Positions 45,206 through 54,456 of a stretch of DNA of 64,000 bases are shown here, in pieces. The notes beneath the pieces are model-generated. The model had not been told where the DNA came from, did not search any database, and worked only from the letters and a program-made list of their open reading frames with translations. The translations under genes were made by a program, and so were the position numbers. This DNA is from DATHZQ01 sp035458525. Its GTDB lineage: Bacteria; Actinomycetota; Acidimicrobiia; Spongiisociales; UBA5794. The stretch lies in contig DATHZQ010000019.1 of the NCBI GenBank assembly GCA_035458525.1, positions 1-64,000 on the forward strand, in the 5' to 3' direction. Numbering within the stretch: the stretch's first letter is position 1; the number at the start of each line of letters is the position of its first letter.

Positions 45206-45266
45206 GTTCAATCTCCTGGGTTGTGTCGCCGCCGTGATTGCTCTCCCCCCTGGTCCATTCCGATGA

Positions 45267-45296
45267 GAGAGGCCCCGCTCATGGTACGGGCCTCTC
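45267..45296. terminator. Hairpin downstream of mscL
   Basis: Perfect 9-bp stem, GAGAGGCCC (45267-45275) with GGGCCTCTC (45288-45296), then TCTCTACTTTG on the plus strand. It lies just past the end of the degenerate mscL reading on the minus strand and before DUF427. Confidence 0.6.
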
Positions 45297-45319
45297 GTCT
45301 CTACTTTGCAGGGGACAGG

Positions 45320-45711
45320 TCAGCTGCGGGTGCTGAGCACATCCCGGATCTCGCGCAGCAGGACGATGTCGCCCGCGGGGCCACCGGAGCCTCTTCCTCG
45401 CCCGATGCCACTCGAGCCTTGTAGCCGTTGTACGGTTTCACGATGAAGAAGTAGACGGCAAAGGCGATCGACAGGAACGTGACAACCGCGGTGATGAACG
45501 TTCCGTACAGAATGACCGACCCGTTGACCGTCAATGTCAGCGTGTCGAATCACGGCTCACCAAGGATGATCCCGACGATCGGCATCACGACGTTCTCTAC
45601 GAGCGACGTCACGAGGGCCGCCACGGCCAGTGCCATCACCAAGCCGATCGCCACCTCGACCAGGTTGCCACCAAGGGCAAACTCCTTGAACTCTTTCCAG
45701 AGTTTGGACAT
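45320..45711 (-). pseudogene. mscL: Large-conductance mechanosensitive channel, broken
   Basis: Starts ATG 45711 with MSKLWKEFKEFALGGNLVEV, the MscL N-terminal signature, then the first membrane helix (AIGLVMALAVAALVTSLV) and IVGIILGEP. A TGA at 45550-45552 interrupts the frame, after which the rest of MscL continues in frame: FDTLTLTVNGSVILYG, second helix and PYNGYKAR. Near 45370 a one-base shift is also needed to reach the usual C-terminal helix (DIVLLREIRDVL) ending at 45320. Two lesions make an inactive gene likely, unless both are sequence errors. Confidence 0.85.
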
Positions 45712-45778
45712 GAAGGTTCCGCCCAGGGGGGATTGACAAAGGGGAATGTACCCGCCACTTCGATCCGATCCCCGCATT

Positions 45779-46240
45779 TCAGTTCCCGGATTCTTCGAAC
45801 GACGCTGGCCCTTCACCCCCGATCCGAGGCACTGCGGCAAACCTCAGCTCGACCCACCAACCCTCCGGGACCGGAACCGGAGCCGGAGCCGGCTCAGCGA
45901 GGCCGGTGATCATCCTCGGTCGTACTGCGGTATCGGCAATGGGCATACCGGACGCCGAGCCCTGGACACCGCCCTCCTCGAGGCGATCGACCACGAAGGA
46001 GCTCCAGACGAGGCGCTCCTGCTCAGACACATACAGCAGCTCGTCCAGCCAGTTGTTGAGGAGTTCCTCGAGCGTGTCCCCCGGCGCTACGACAGGGCGG
46101 GAGTAGGTCGGCGCGAGCTCACCAATCACGTACGCCTGATCGAACATCGCGAACGCCGCGTTCTCGAACAGCTCCTCATTCGTCGCACCGAAGACGAGCA
46201 CACGCGGCGGATCGACTCCAAGCTGCCGGTAGCCGCTCAT
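45779..46240 (-). CDS. Archease
   Basis: A 153-residue archease from ATG 46240, overlapping the EamA gene stop by ATGA. Pattern: an N-terminal strand followed by NEELFENAAFAMFDQ, then DTLEELLNNWLDELLYVSEQERLVW and a late ITGL plus WWVELRF. Archease normally assists the RNA ligase RtcB in guanylylation and turnover. No rtcB is present in the window, and the acidic residues of the metal site should be checked because the N-terminus (GYRQLGVDPP) departs from the usual GYRxxEHTAD. Confidence 0.82.
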   Translation of the reverse strand: MSGYRQLGVDPPRVLVFGATNEELFENAAFAMFDQAYVIGELAPTYSRPVVAPGDTLEELLNNWLDELLYVSEQERLVWSSFVVDRLEEGGVQGSASGMPIADTAVRPRMITGLAEPAPAPVPVPEGWWVELRFAAVPRIGGEGPASFEESGN

Positions 46241-47070
46241 GCGGGCAGTCCGATCAAGATCACCGCAAGCACCGCGGCTCCGACCCCGCCGAGCTGTATC
46301 CCGGACATGCGCTCTTGCAGCACGATGCGTGCGAGGACTGCGGTGACCGCGGGGTACAAGGCAGACAGAACGGCGGCGATGGCCAGGAGCCCTCGTTGGG
46401 CTGCCGAGAGAAAGAGCGCGTTGGCAAACATGTCGAGCACCCCGGACACGACGGCAAGTCGCCACGCATCGCCAATGGGCTCTGGCCGTGCAAAACGCCA
46501 CGCCAGTGCCAGGATCGCCGGCACCGTCACAGCACGCGCCCCGACCAGTGGCCACAGCCCTGAATCGAGGCTGGTCTCGCTCAGTGCGATGAAGAACAGT
46601 GCGAATCCCAGGCCCGCCCCGAGTGCCATGGCGATGACCCGCCCGCTGAGCCGGCCGCTCGGACCGTCCGGCATCGTCACCGCAACGATCGCCAGCAGCC
46701 CGAGGACGATGCCGGCGTACGCCAGACCCCCGGGTCGTTCCCCGGATGCCAGGCCCCACGCAAGTGGCACCAATGCGGAAACCACCGATGTCGTCGGTGC
46801 CACGATACCCATCGGGCCTTCACCGAGCGCCGTGAACAACAGCAGGAGGCCGATCAAGCCGAACAGCCCGCCCGCCGCCCCCCAGACCAGATCCGCGCCG
46901 GTGACTTCGACGGCCGGCACGAGGACGAGCATGGGGATCAGCGCCACCACGCTGGCGGTCTGCGCCAGCGCGGTCACCCGCAGAGCCGGGGCGCGGCGGC
47001 TGGCCAGCCCGCCACAGAAGTCGCCGGCGCCAAAGGCAATGGCGGATCCCAGGGCCAGCAGCTCGGTCAT
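46237..47070 (-). CDS. EamA/DMT family transporter
   Basis: A 277-residue ten-helix membrane protein from ATG 47070 with two EamA halves; typical glycine-rich helices (AFGAGDFCGGLASRRA, LVWGAAGGLFGLIGLLLLFTAL, and SALYPAVTAVLARIVLQERM, the second-half signature). Expected small-metabolite exporter in the cytoplasmic membrane. Followed with overlap by archease; divergent from lutABC. Confidence 0.9.
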   Translation of the reverse strand: MTELLALGSAIAFGAGDFCGGLASRRAPALRVTALAQTASVVALIPMLVLVPAVEVTGADLVWGAAGGLFGLIGLLLLFTALGEGPMGIVAPTTSVVSALVPLAWGLASGERPGGLAYAGIVLGLLAIVAVTMPDGPSGRLSGRVIAMALGAGLGFALFFIALSETSLDSGLWPLVGARAVTVPAILALAWRFARPEPIGDAWRLAVVSGVLDMFANALFLSAAQRGLLAIAAVLSALYPAVTAVLARIVLQERMSGIQLGGVGAAVLAVILIGLPA

Positions 47071-47167
47071 GGACAGGTCGAATCGCGGACACGCAGCACG
47101 GCCGACATGTTCGCGGCATTGCCGGCCCTTCCGGACGGCATCGGTGCGAGATGTATATGGTGCCGTC

Positions 47168-47902
47168 ATGGGCAACCGCGTGCAGCTCTTCGTGACCTGC
47201 CTGGTGAACGGGTTCTTCCCCGAGGTCGGCATCGCCACCCTTCAGGTGCTCGAACGCGCGGGCGCCGAAGTGGACTACCCATCGGACCAAACCTGTTGTG
47301 GCCAGCCGGCATTCAACGCGGGGTTCCGGGATCAAGCACGGGCGATGATGCGGCAGACGCTCGAAGCGCTCGACGCAACCGAAGGACCGATCGTGCTGCC
47401 GTCCGGATCGTGTGCGGCGATGCTGATCCACCACGGCCCCGAGCTCATGGAGCACGACCCGGAACTCCACGCGATGGCGATCGGCGTTGCAGATCGCGTC
47501 CACGAGCTGAGCAGCTACCTCGTCGACGAGTTGGGCGTCGACAACCTCGGCGGATCGTGCAACGAACCGGTGACCTACCACGCTTCCTGTCACGGCCTCC
47601 GTGGTCTCGGGCTGGAACACCAACCGCAGCAGCTCCTCGACGCCGCACCCGGCGTCGAGCGAGTCGAGTTGGACGGGGCCGATGAGTGCTGCGGATTCGG
47701 CGGGTTGTTCTCCATCGAGATGCCGGAGGTCTCCGCCGCCATCCTTGCGACAAAGCTGGACAACCTCGAGGCCAGCGGGGCAGCAACAGTCGTCGGCACC
47801 GACGTGAGCTGCCTCATGCACATCGGGGGCGGCCTGCGTCGGCGAGGCACGCCAATCCAGATCAAGCATCTCGCCCAGGTGCTGGCCGAGGGCAACGCGT
47901 GA
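47168..47902 (+). CDS. lutA: Lactate utilization protein LutA (Fe-S oxidoreductase)
   Basis: A 244-residue CCG-domain protein: QLFVTCLVNGFFPEVG, TCCGQPAFNAGF in the first CCG motif and ADECCGFGGLFSIEMPEVS in the second, which bind a [4Fe-4S] cluster. Part of the LutABC complex that oxidises L-lactate to pyruvate. GTG of lutB overlaps its stop by four bases. First gene of lutABC. Confidence 0.92.
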   Translation: MGNRVQLFVTCLVNGFFPEVGIATLQVLERAGAEVDYPSDQTCCGQPAFNAGFRDQARAMMRQTLEALDATEGPIVLPSGSCAAMLIHHGPELMEHDPELHAMAIGVADRVHELSSYLVDELGVDNLGGSCNEPVTYHASCHGLRGLGLEHQPQQLLDAAPGVERVELDGADECCGFGGLFSIEMPEVSAAILATKLDNLEASGAATVVGTDVSCLMHIGGGLRRRGTPIQIKHLAQVLAEGNA

Positions 47903-49296
47903 TCGAACAGCCCGTCCGGTTCGTCGACCGCGCCAGCATGCGACTGGACTCGGCCGCGGCACGAACCGTCGGCATCGCTGCCCGTCGCATGGACAAGCTG
48001 CGGACCACCGCCTACGCCGAGTATCCAGAAGGCGAGCACATGCGGGACCGGGCTCGCCAAATCCGGCTGCAGACACTCGCACGACTCGACCACCACCTGG
48101 ACGAGTTCGCGGCTGCCCTCGAAGCGGCCGGCGGCCAGGTGCACTGGGCGGCAGACGCCGCCGAGGCCAACGCCATGGTCACATCGATCGCCACCGCCGG
48201 CGACGCAACCCGCGTGGTCAAGTCCAAGTCGATGGTCACCGAGGAGATTGAACTCAACGAGTCGCTCGAGCACCACGGCATCGAGATCGTCGAGACGGAT
48301 CTGGGCGAGTTCATCGTGCAACTGGCGGGTGACCGGCCTTCCCACATCATCGCTCCCGTCCTTCACATGACACGGTTCGAGATCGGCGAGCTGTTCGCCG
48401 AGAAGCTCGGCGTGCCGTACACCGACGATCCCACCGAGCTGAACGCCATCGCCCGCAACCACTTACGGTCGGTCTTCCTCACCGCCGACATGGGAGTGAG
48501 CGGTGTCAACTTCGCCGTCGCCGAGACCGGCTCAGTGTGCCTCGTGACCAACGAAGGCAACGGCCGATTGACCACGACGGCTCCGCGCATCCACGTGGCG
48601 GTGATGGGCATGGAGCGCATCGTGCCGACCTTCGCCGACCTCGGTGTGGTTCTCGAAGTGCTGGCTCGCAGCGGCACCGGCCAGCGGCTGAGCGTCTACA
48701 CCAACATCGTCACAGGGCCACGCCGCCAGAGCGATCCAGACGGGCCCGAAGAACTCCACGTCGTCATCCTGGACAACGGTCGCAGCCGCGTGCTCGCCGG
48801 GCATAGCGCCGAGATCCTTGCGTGCATCCGATGTGGAGCGTGCCTCAACGTGTGCCCCGTGTACCGGGAGACCGGCGGACACGCCTACGGCGACGTGTAC
48901 CCGGGTCCGATCGGCGCCGTGCTCACGCCGGCGCTGCGAGGCCTGGACGACTGGCACGATCTGCCACATGCCTCCAGCCTTTGCGGGGCGTGCGAGGACG
49001 CGTGCCCCGTTCGGATCGAGATTCCCGACCTACTGCTTGCGCTGCGAGCCGAGGCCAACGATGCGGGCCATGCCGACCGCGCACTGCGACGGGCTCTGTC
49101 GGCCTATGCGGCAGCGGCAACGCGACCTACTGCCTTTCGAGCGTTGCTCCGGTCCGGTAGCTTCGCCGGTCTGCTCGGCGACGACTGGCTCCACCGACTG
49201 CCGGGCAGGGGCGCCGCATGGACGGACTCGAGGGATCTCCCCCGTCCTGCCGCAGAACCGTTCTACCTCTGGTGGAAGCGCAATCGTGGAGCGTGA
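47899..49296 (+). CDS. lutB: Lactate utilization protein LutB
   Basis: A 465-residue protein. A LUD domain (residues 1-300) contains SKSMVTEEIELNE and NFAVAETGSVCLVTNEGNGR. Two ferredoxin-like clusters follow: ACIRCGACLNVCPVYRE and SLCGACEDACPVRIE. The C-terminus ends LWWKRNRGA. Central subunit of the LutABC lactate oxidation system. Confidence 0.95.
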   Translation: MIEQPVRFVDRASMRLDSAAARTVGIAARRMDKLRTTAYAEYPEGEHMRDRARQIRLQTLARLDHHLDEFAAALEAAGGQVHWAADAAEANAMVTSIATAGDATRVVKSKSMVTEEIELNESLEHHGIEIVETDLGEFIVQLAGDRPSHIIAPVLHMTRFEIGELFAEKLGVPYTDDPTELNAIARNHLRSVFLTADMGVSGVNFAVAETGSVCLVTNEGNGRLTTTAPRIHVAVMGMERIVPTFADLGVVLEVLARSGTGQRLSVYTNIVTGPRRQSDPDGPEELHVVILDNGRSRVLAGHSAEILACIRCGACLNVCPVYRETGGHAYGDVYPGPIGAVLTPALRGLDDWHDLPHASSLCGACEDACPVRIEIPDLLLALRAEANDAGHADRALRRALSAYAAAATRPTAFRALLRSGSFAGLLGDDWLHRLPGRGAAWTDSRDLPRPAAEPFYLWWKRNRGA

Positions 49297-49954
49297 CGCC
49301 TTCCTGGAGCGCGTGCGCACGGCCACCGCCACGGCGCGTTTGCCGAGACCTGACACACCGCGGCCCGCCATCCCGGACGTCGACGACGATTCGAAGTCGA
49401 TGTTCACCGCCGCACTGCTCGCGGTGAACGGCAACGTCCACTCCCCCCCAACGCAGGCCGAGGTACCTGAGCTCGTCGTCGGCCTGCTGACCGATTCTGG
49501 ATCACAACGGGTGCTTGCTTGGGACGACGACCAGCTTCCCCTTCCCGGAGTGATCGATACCGTTCGCAACGCCGGGTTCGAGTTCGTCACCCCCGACGTG
49601 CCGTCTGATCCCGTGGGACGGATCAACCATCAGGCCGGCTACGGCACGGTCGATGCCGGGATCACGGGCGCCGCTGCGGGATTCGCTCGCTCGGGATCCG
49701 TCGTGCTGACGGCCGGTTCGGGCCGGCCCCGCATGGCGTCGCTCATCCCCAGCCTCCACGTCGCACTGTTGCCGTCCGATGCGCTCTACCCGTCGGCTTC
49801 AGCGTGGGCGGCCGACAACGTCGCAAGCGCGCAAGGCACCAGCAACCTCGTCTTCATCACAGGCCCGAGCCGCACCGGAGACATCGAGATGCACCTGAAC
49901 CTCGGTGTGCACGGGCCACGCACGATTCATGTCGTGTTGGTCCCGGTGGGCTGA
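49286..49954 (+). CDS. lutC: Lactate utilization protein LutC (LUD domain)
   Basis: A 222-residue LUD-domain protein from GTG 49286, overlapping lutB by 11 bases. DAGITGAAAGFARSGSVVLTAG and VFITGPSRTGDIEMHLNLGVHGP match LutC. The N-terminal 60 residues are charged and Pro-rich. Completes lutABC. Confidence 0.92.
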   Translation: MERDAFLERVRTATATARLPRPDTPRPAIPDVDDDSKSMFTAALLAVNGNVHSPPTQAEVPELVVGLLTDSGSQRVLAWDDDQLPLPGVIDTVRNAGFEFVTPDVPSDPVGRINHQAGYGTVDAGITGAAAGFARSGSVVLTAGSGRPRMASLIPSLHVALLPSDALYPSASAWAADNVASAQGTSNLVFITGPSRTGDIEMHLNLGVHGPRTIHVVLVPVG

Positions 49955-49964
49955 GGCGGGTTCC

Positions 49965-50360
49965 CTATCCCATGTACTTTGGCGACGGGCCGTAGTTGTT
50001 GGCACCACGGTCGCTGTCGGTGAAGTAGAAGACCAGCAGGATGATGGCGCCGACGAGGGGAATCAGGCCGATCAACAGCATCCATCCACTCTTGTTCGTG
50101 TCGTGGAGCCGCCGGACGGCGATCGCGATACCGGGAACGATCACCGCAAGCGCATAGAGCCCGCCCACCAGGGCGAACAGCCCGCCGATGCCGCCGATCT
50201 GCCCGAGGATCCCCAGGACGATGAGGACTCCGAAGTTGACGAGATTGAACCACCAGAACTCCGCCCTGCGAGCCCGCCCGGTGAAGTCAGCGTACTTCTC
50301 GGTGAGCACCGACGTGTAGATGTCGATGGGTGATCCCGGATCTGCGGTCCTTGCGGTCAT
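49965..50360 (-). CDS. DUF805 membrane protein
   Basis: A 131-residue protein from ATG 50360 with AAGGAGGGG upstream. DUF805 hallmarks: GRARRAEFWWFNLVNFGVL, AVRRLHDTNKSGWMLLIGLIPLVG and the end GANNYGPSPKY. Three to four membrane helices. Function unknown. Paralog of the next gene upstream at 50444; the two probably form one unit. Confidence 0.92.
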   Translation of the reverse strand: MTARTADPGSPIDIYTSVLTEKYADFTGRARRAEFWWFNLVNFGVLIVLGILGQIGGIGGLFALVGGLYALAVIVPGIAIAVRRLHDTNKSGWMLLIGLIPLVGAIILLVFYFTDSDRGANNYGPSPKYMG

Positions 50361-50443
50361 GACCCCTCCTTTTCCACTGCAACGCCGTACGTGTGCCCTG
50401 CGCCTGCTGGGACAGTACCAGCGAGGGCCACGCCGATGCCGTG

Positions 50444-50842
50444 TCAACTCCAGCGATACTTCGGGGATGCTCCGTAGTCGTTCATCTCGGCATCGCCGTC
50501 AGACAAGTAGAGGACCAGCAGGATGATGGGGCCGATGACGGGGATCAGCGCAAGGAGCAAAGTCCGCCCGCTCCGGCCCGTGTCGTGGAGACGGCGGACC
50601 GCAACGGCAACGACGGGGACGATCGTTCCCAGGAAGTAGAGGACGAGGAGTGCTTGCGAGAGACGCTCGATCCCGTCCAGTTCGCCGATCAGCGCAATCA
50701 TGAACGCCACTGCCAGGTGGACCACGTGGAACCACCAGAACTCGGCTCTCCGGGCACGGCCCTCGAACTGTGCGTAGCGCTCGAAGACCACCGTGCCGTA
50801 GATGCTCGCCGGCGACTCGGCGATGAGCGTGCGAGCGGCCAT
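50444..50842 (-). CDS. DUF805 membrane protein, paralog
   Basis: A 132-residue protein from ATG 50842 (AAGGGGG upstream). Same layout as 49965-50360: GRARRAEFWWFHVVHL, AVRRLHDTGRSGRTLLLALIPVIGP and MNDYGASPKY. A tandem duplication is clear from the shared motif order and length. Confidence 0.9.
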   Translation of the reverse strand: MAARTLIAESPASIYGTVVFERYAQFEGRARRAEFWWFHVVHLAVAFMIALIGELDGIERLSQALLVLYFLGTIVPVVAVAVRRLHDTGRSGRTLLLALIPVIGPIILLVLYLSDGDAEMNDYGASPKYRWS

Positions 50843-50965
50843 GTTCCCCCTTTTGCAGCCAACCACCGGCGACTTGCCCCCGACGCCGAGATGTGAGGGT
50901 ACCAAGCGCGGCCACGTTGGAGCTATGGGCCGTCCGAAGGGTTCGCCCTCTTTTCGAGGGTTCCC

Positions 50966-51424
50966 TCAGTAGAGCCACGGGACCAAGCGCGCTCGCACCC
51001 GCGCCTGATACTCGGTGTATCCGGGGTACGCAGCGGCGAGGCGTCGTTCCTCTCCCTCGGCCTTGAAACCGAAGAACAGGAGGAGGACGATCCCGATGGC
51101 CAGCGCAGCCGGCGAGCCGCGTCCGAGCGCCAGACCGATCGCAGCGATGCAGAGTCCGCCGTAGATCGGATGCCGCACCAACCGGTAGACGCCGCGCTCC
51201 ACGAGACTGCCCGCGGTGAGAGGCTCGGGGTACGGCGTGAGATTGGGGCCGAGCGTCGCCAGCCCCCCAACGGTGAGGCCAACTCCGGCCGCTGTCATCA
51301 GCCATCCCAAGACGGCGACCACCGCAGGAAGCTCGATCGTCAACCGCAACGCCCACAAGAAGGCCGCAAAGAGCACGATCTGCGCCGCCACCCAGGCGCC
51401 GCCGCGTGCCAAGAACCCGTCCAT
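50966..51424 (-). CDS. Isoprenylcysteine methyltransferase-like membrane protein
   Basis: A 152-residue membrane protein of the ICMT/PEMT group. Four to five helices, then the signature PYPEPLTAGSLVERGVYRLVRHPIYGGL and a late RLAAAYPGYTEYQARVRARLVPWLY. The substrate is unknown; in bacteria such proteins are often lipid or protein carboxyl methyltransferases. Divergent from clpB. Confidence 0.85.
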   Translation of the reverse strand: MDGFLARGGAWVAAQIVLFAAFLWALRLTIELPAVVAVLGWLMTAAGVGLTVGGLATLGPNLTPYPEPLTAGSLVERGVYRLVRHPIYGGLCIAAIGLALGRGSPAALAIGIVLLLFFGFKAEGEERRLAAAYPGYTEYQARVRARLVPWLY

Positions 51425-51468
51425 GGACACCACCCTATCGTTCCCGCAGCCTGCCGAACTCCTCATGA

Positions 51469-51489
51469 TCTGATAGGAATACACTCAGA
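51469..51489 (+). promoter_or_regulatory. HAIR-like HspR operator before clpB
   Basis: TCTGATA, seven bases, ACTCAGA; the right half and the central TGA of the left half agree with the dnaK site. It lies 69 bp before the clpB start. Confidence 0.45.
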
Positions 51490-51557
51490 TTTCCTGGCAT
51501 ATCTGTGCTAGCATTGCGGTTGCACCCGACGTACCAGTCAGCAAGAACCTCGAGAAG

Positions 51558-54134
51558 ATGGACATCAACGCTTTCACTCAGAAATCGCAGCAGGCAATCC
51601 TTCAGGCGCGGACCATCGCCGAGCAGCGTCAGCATGCCGCCGTCGCACCTCAGCATGTCCTCATCGCCCTGTTGGGTCAGTCAGACACGCTCTTCTATCC
51701 GCTTCTGGCCAAGCTCGGCGTCAACCCGGCCGACCTCAAGGGCGCCGTCGAGCGGGCGCTTGCGGCCCTGCCCCAGATGTATGGGGACCGGGGCGAGATC
51801 GGCTTCGACGCCGGCACGGTCGCCGCCCTCGAAGCCGCGGCCACAGAGCGAGACACGCTCAAGGACCAATACGTCTCCATCGAGCACATCGCCCTCGCCC
51901 TTGCCGGATCGCCCGGGCCCGTCGGTGAGCTGCTCCGCAGCCACGGCGTGACCAAGGATGCGGTCCTCTCGGCACTCGCCGACGTGCGCGGCGCACAGCG
52001 CGTGACCTCTCAGAATCCCGAAGACACGTTTGCGCCGCTCGAGAAGTACGGGCGCGATCTCGTGCTGCTCGCAGGCCAGGGCAAGCTCGACCCCGTCATC
52101 GGCCGGGATGACGAGATCCGCCGCGTGATCCAAGTCTTGTCGCGCCGAACGAAGAACAACCCGGTCCTCATCGGCGAGCCCGGCGTGGGTAAGACGGCGA
52201 TCGCCGAGGGGCTCGCCCAGCGCGTTGTCGACGGCGACGTTCCTGAGGGGCTCAAGAACAAGCGGATCATCGCCCTCGACCTGGGCGCCATGGTGGCCGG
52301 CGCCAAATACCGGGGCGAGTTCGAAGAGCGTCTCAAGGCGGTCCTCGACGAGATCAAGGCGAGCGACGGCGGAATCATCACGTTCATCGACGAGATGCAC
52401 ACCATCGTCGGTGCCGGCGCGGCCGAAGGCGCCATGGACGCGTCGAACATGCTCAAGCCGATGCTGGCTCGCGGTGAGCTCCGAATGATCGGCGCCACGA
52501 CGCTCGACGAGTTCCGCAAGCATGTCGAGAAGGACGCCGCCCTGGAGCGACGGTTCCAGCCGGTGATGGTCGAACCGCCCTCGGTCGAGGACACCATCGG
52601 AATCCTGCGCGGCCTCAAGGAGCGCTACGAGGTCCATCACGGCGTGCGCATCACCGATGCCGCGCTCGTATCTGCGGCAGTGCTTTCCGACCGCTACATC
52701 ACGGCCCGGCATCTCCCCGACAAGGCGATCGACCTCATCGACGAGTCGGCGTCGCGGCTCCGCATCGAGATCGACTCGATGCCTGAGGAGATCGACGAGC
52801 TGGAGCGGCGCCGGCGTCAGCTCGAGATCGAGAGGAGCGCGCTGTCGAAGGAGTCCGACCGGGGGTCGAAGGAACGACTCGACGCCATCGAGCAACAACT
52901 GGCTGATCTGGGCGAGGAGCTCGACCGGCTGACGGCCCATTGGCAGCTCGAGAAGGACCGCATCGAGACCATCCGGACGGTCAAGCAATCGATCGAAGGC
53001 GTGCGTTCCGACGCAGAGCGGGCGGAGCGCAAGGGTGAGCTGCAGCGGGCCGCCGAATTGCGCTACGGCTCCCTCCCTCACCTCGAGGCGAAGCTGACCT
53101 CCGAACAGGAGGGCCTGGAGAAGATTCAGGCCGACGGCGCCATGCTGAAAGAGGAGGTCGACGACGAGGACGTGGCCCAGGTGGTCAGCCGCTGGACCGG
53201 GGTCCCCGTCTCGCGCCTGCTCGAAGGCGAGATGCAGAAGCTCGTGCGCCTCGAAGAACACCTTCACGAGCGTGTGGTCGGCCAGGATGATGCCGTGTCC
53301 GTAGTCGCCAACGCGATCCGGCGCTCCCGGTCCGGGCTCGCCGACCCCAACCGACCCATCGGCTCGTTCGTGTTCCTCGGACCTACCGGCGTCGGCAAGA
53401 CCGAGCTCGCCAGGGCGCTGGCCGAGTTCCTGTTCGACGATGAGCGGGCCATGGTGCGCGTCGACATGTCGGAGTACATGGAGAAGCATTCCGTGAGCCG
53501 TCTCATCGGCGCCCCGCCGGGCTACGTCGGCTACGACGAGGGCGGCCAGCTGACCGAAGCGGTGCGACGCCGCCCCTATTCGGTGGTGCTGCTCGATGAG
53601 GTCGAGAAGGCACATCCCGACGTCTTCAACGCGCTGTTGCAGGTGCTCGACGACGGGCGCCTGACCGACGGGCAGGGCCGGACGGTCGACTTCACCAACG
53701 CGGTGCTCATCATGACGTCGAATCTGGGCTCAGAGTTCATCGATCCCGAGCTGCCCGAGGAGACCATCGCAGAACGCGTGATGAACGTGGTCCGGGCGCA
53801 CTTCCGCCCGGAGTTCCTCAACCGGATCGACGACCTCATCGTCTTCGACCGCCTCAGCAGGGAGGACCTGCGCACGATCGTCGACATCCAGTTCGCGGCC
53901 CTGGCGACGCGGCTCGAAGCCCGGAGGGTCGAGGTGGAGCTGAGCGGAGCGGCTGCAGATTGGCTCGCCGAGCAAGGCTACGACCCCAGCTACGGGGCAC
54001 GGCCATTGAAGCGCCTGATTCAACGATCCATTGCCGATCCTCTGGCGCTGCGGTTGCTCGACGGAACCTTCGGCGACGGAGACCGGGTTCGGATCGACGC
54101 GAACAACGAAGGTTTGAGCTTCGCCAAGGCGTGA
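51558..54134 (+). CDS. clpB: ATP-dependent disaggregase ClpB
   Basis: An 858-residue ClpB. N domain to about 150 (Clp_N repeats), first AAA+ module with Walker A GEPGVGKT and Walker B FIDEMHTIVGAG, a middle coiled-coil domain of about 100 residues, second AAA+ with GPTGVGKT and LLDEVEKAHPDVF, and the C-terminal D2 small domain. It lacks the ClpP-binding tripeptide of ClpA/C types. Works with DnaK to rescue aggregated protein after heat stress. Starts ATG 51558. Confidence 0.97.
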   Translation: MDINAFTQKSQQAILQARTIAEQRQHAAVAPQHVLIALLGQSDTLFYPLLAKLGVNPADLKGAVERALAALPQMYGDRGEIGFDAGTVAALEAAATERDTLKDQYVSIEHIALALAGSPGPVGELLRSHGVTKDAVLSALADVRGAQRVTSQNPEDTFAPLEKYGRDLVLLAGQGKLDPVIGRDDEIRRVIQVLSRRTKNNPVLIGEPGVGKTAIAEGLAQRVVDGDVPEGLKNKRIIALDLGAMVAGAKYRGEFEERLKAVLDEIKASDGGIITFIDEMHTIVGAGAAEGAMDASNMLKPMLARGELRMIGATTLDEFRKHVEKDAALERRFQPVMVEPPSVEDTIGILRGLKERYEVHHGVRITDAALVSAAVLSDRYITARHLPDKAIDLIDESASRLRIEIDSMPEEIDELERRRRQLEIERSALSKESDRGSKERLDAIEQQLADLGEELDRLTAHWQLEKDRIETIRTVKQSIEGVRSDAERAERKGELQRAAELRYGSLPHLEAKLTSEQEGLEKIQADGAMLKEEVDDEDVAQVVSRWTGVPVSRLLEGEMQKLVRLEEHLHERVVGQDDAVSVVANAIRRSRSGLADPNRPIGSFVFLGPTGVGKTELARALAEFLFDDERAMVRVDMSEYMEKHSVSRLIGAPPGYVGYDEGGQLTEAVRRRPYSVVLLDEVEKAHPDVFNALLQVLDDGRLTDGQGRTVDFTNAVLIMTSNLGSEFIDPELPEETIAERVMNVVRAHFRPEFLNRIDDLIVFDRLSREDLRTIVDIQFAALATRLEARRVEVELSGAAADWLAEQGYDPSYGARPLKRLIQRSIADPLALRLLDGTFGDGDRVRIDANNEGLSFAKA

Positions 54135-54165
54135 AAAGAGGCGCGAGGAGCGACCAATTAGAGAA

Positions 54166-54212
54166 TCGCCGTTCAGTGCCCTAAACCCCCCGTCGAAGGC
54201 ACCAAACGGCGA
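54166..54212 (+). terminator. Hairpin downstream of clpB
   Basis: TCGCCGTT (54166-54173) pairs with AACGGCGA (54205-54212), with an inner GCC/GGC pair. It lies 31 bp after the clpB stop. No T-run. Confidence 0.5.
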
Positions 54213-54281
54213 CGCTCTAGGTCTGCGTCCCCCTCACGAATTCCCCATGCCGCAAAGGTATCCGATCACCTCCGCGCTTCA

Positions 54282-54301
54282 TATGAGTCGAGCGACTCAA
54301 T
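54282..54301. promoter_or_regulatory. TGAGT-N6-ACTCA inverted repeat
   Basis: TATGAGT, six bases, ACTCAAT. Very close to the HAIR half-sites but with a spacer one base shorter than the HspR consensus. It lies in the AT-richer stretch after clpB, 156 bp before the next gene. Confidence 0.4.
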
Positions 54302-54456
54302 CGCGTGCACCCCAACGGTTTTCTGTTGACGCGCGCAACGGCCTCTCCTAACTTCGCATACCGGGTAAGCAACTGTTTCCCGGCCCTGGGGTTGGTGGAT
54401 TGGTAGGGGCGACGGTTGCGACGGGGGTTGACCATGTTTGGGTAGGAAGTCAACTC

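Noticed and set aside
45550..45552. mscL in-frame UGA as a second selenocysteine codon
   Set aside because: The position in MscL (GEP-x-FDTL) is not cysteine or redox-active in the family, and the same gene has an extra frameshift, so decay or error is the better explanation.
45746..47902. 718-residue + strand frame ending with lutA
   Set aside because: Only the last 244 residues (from ATG 47168) are LutA. The earlier part is an Arg/Ser/Thr-rich shadow of the archease and EamA genes.
51681..53615. 644-residue minus-strand frame opposite clpB
   Set aside because: Antisense shadow of ClpB coding sequence, rich in His, Arg and Leu without motifs.
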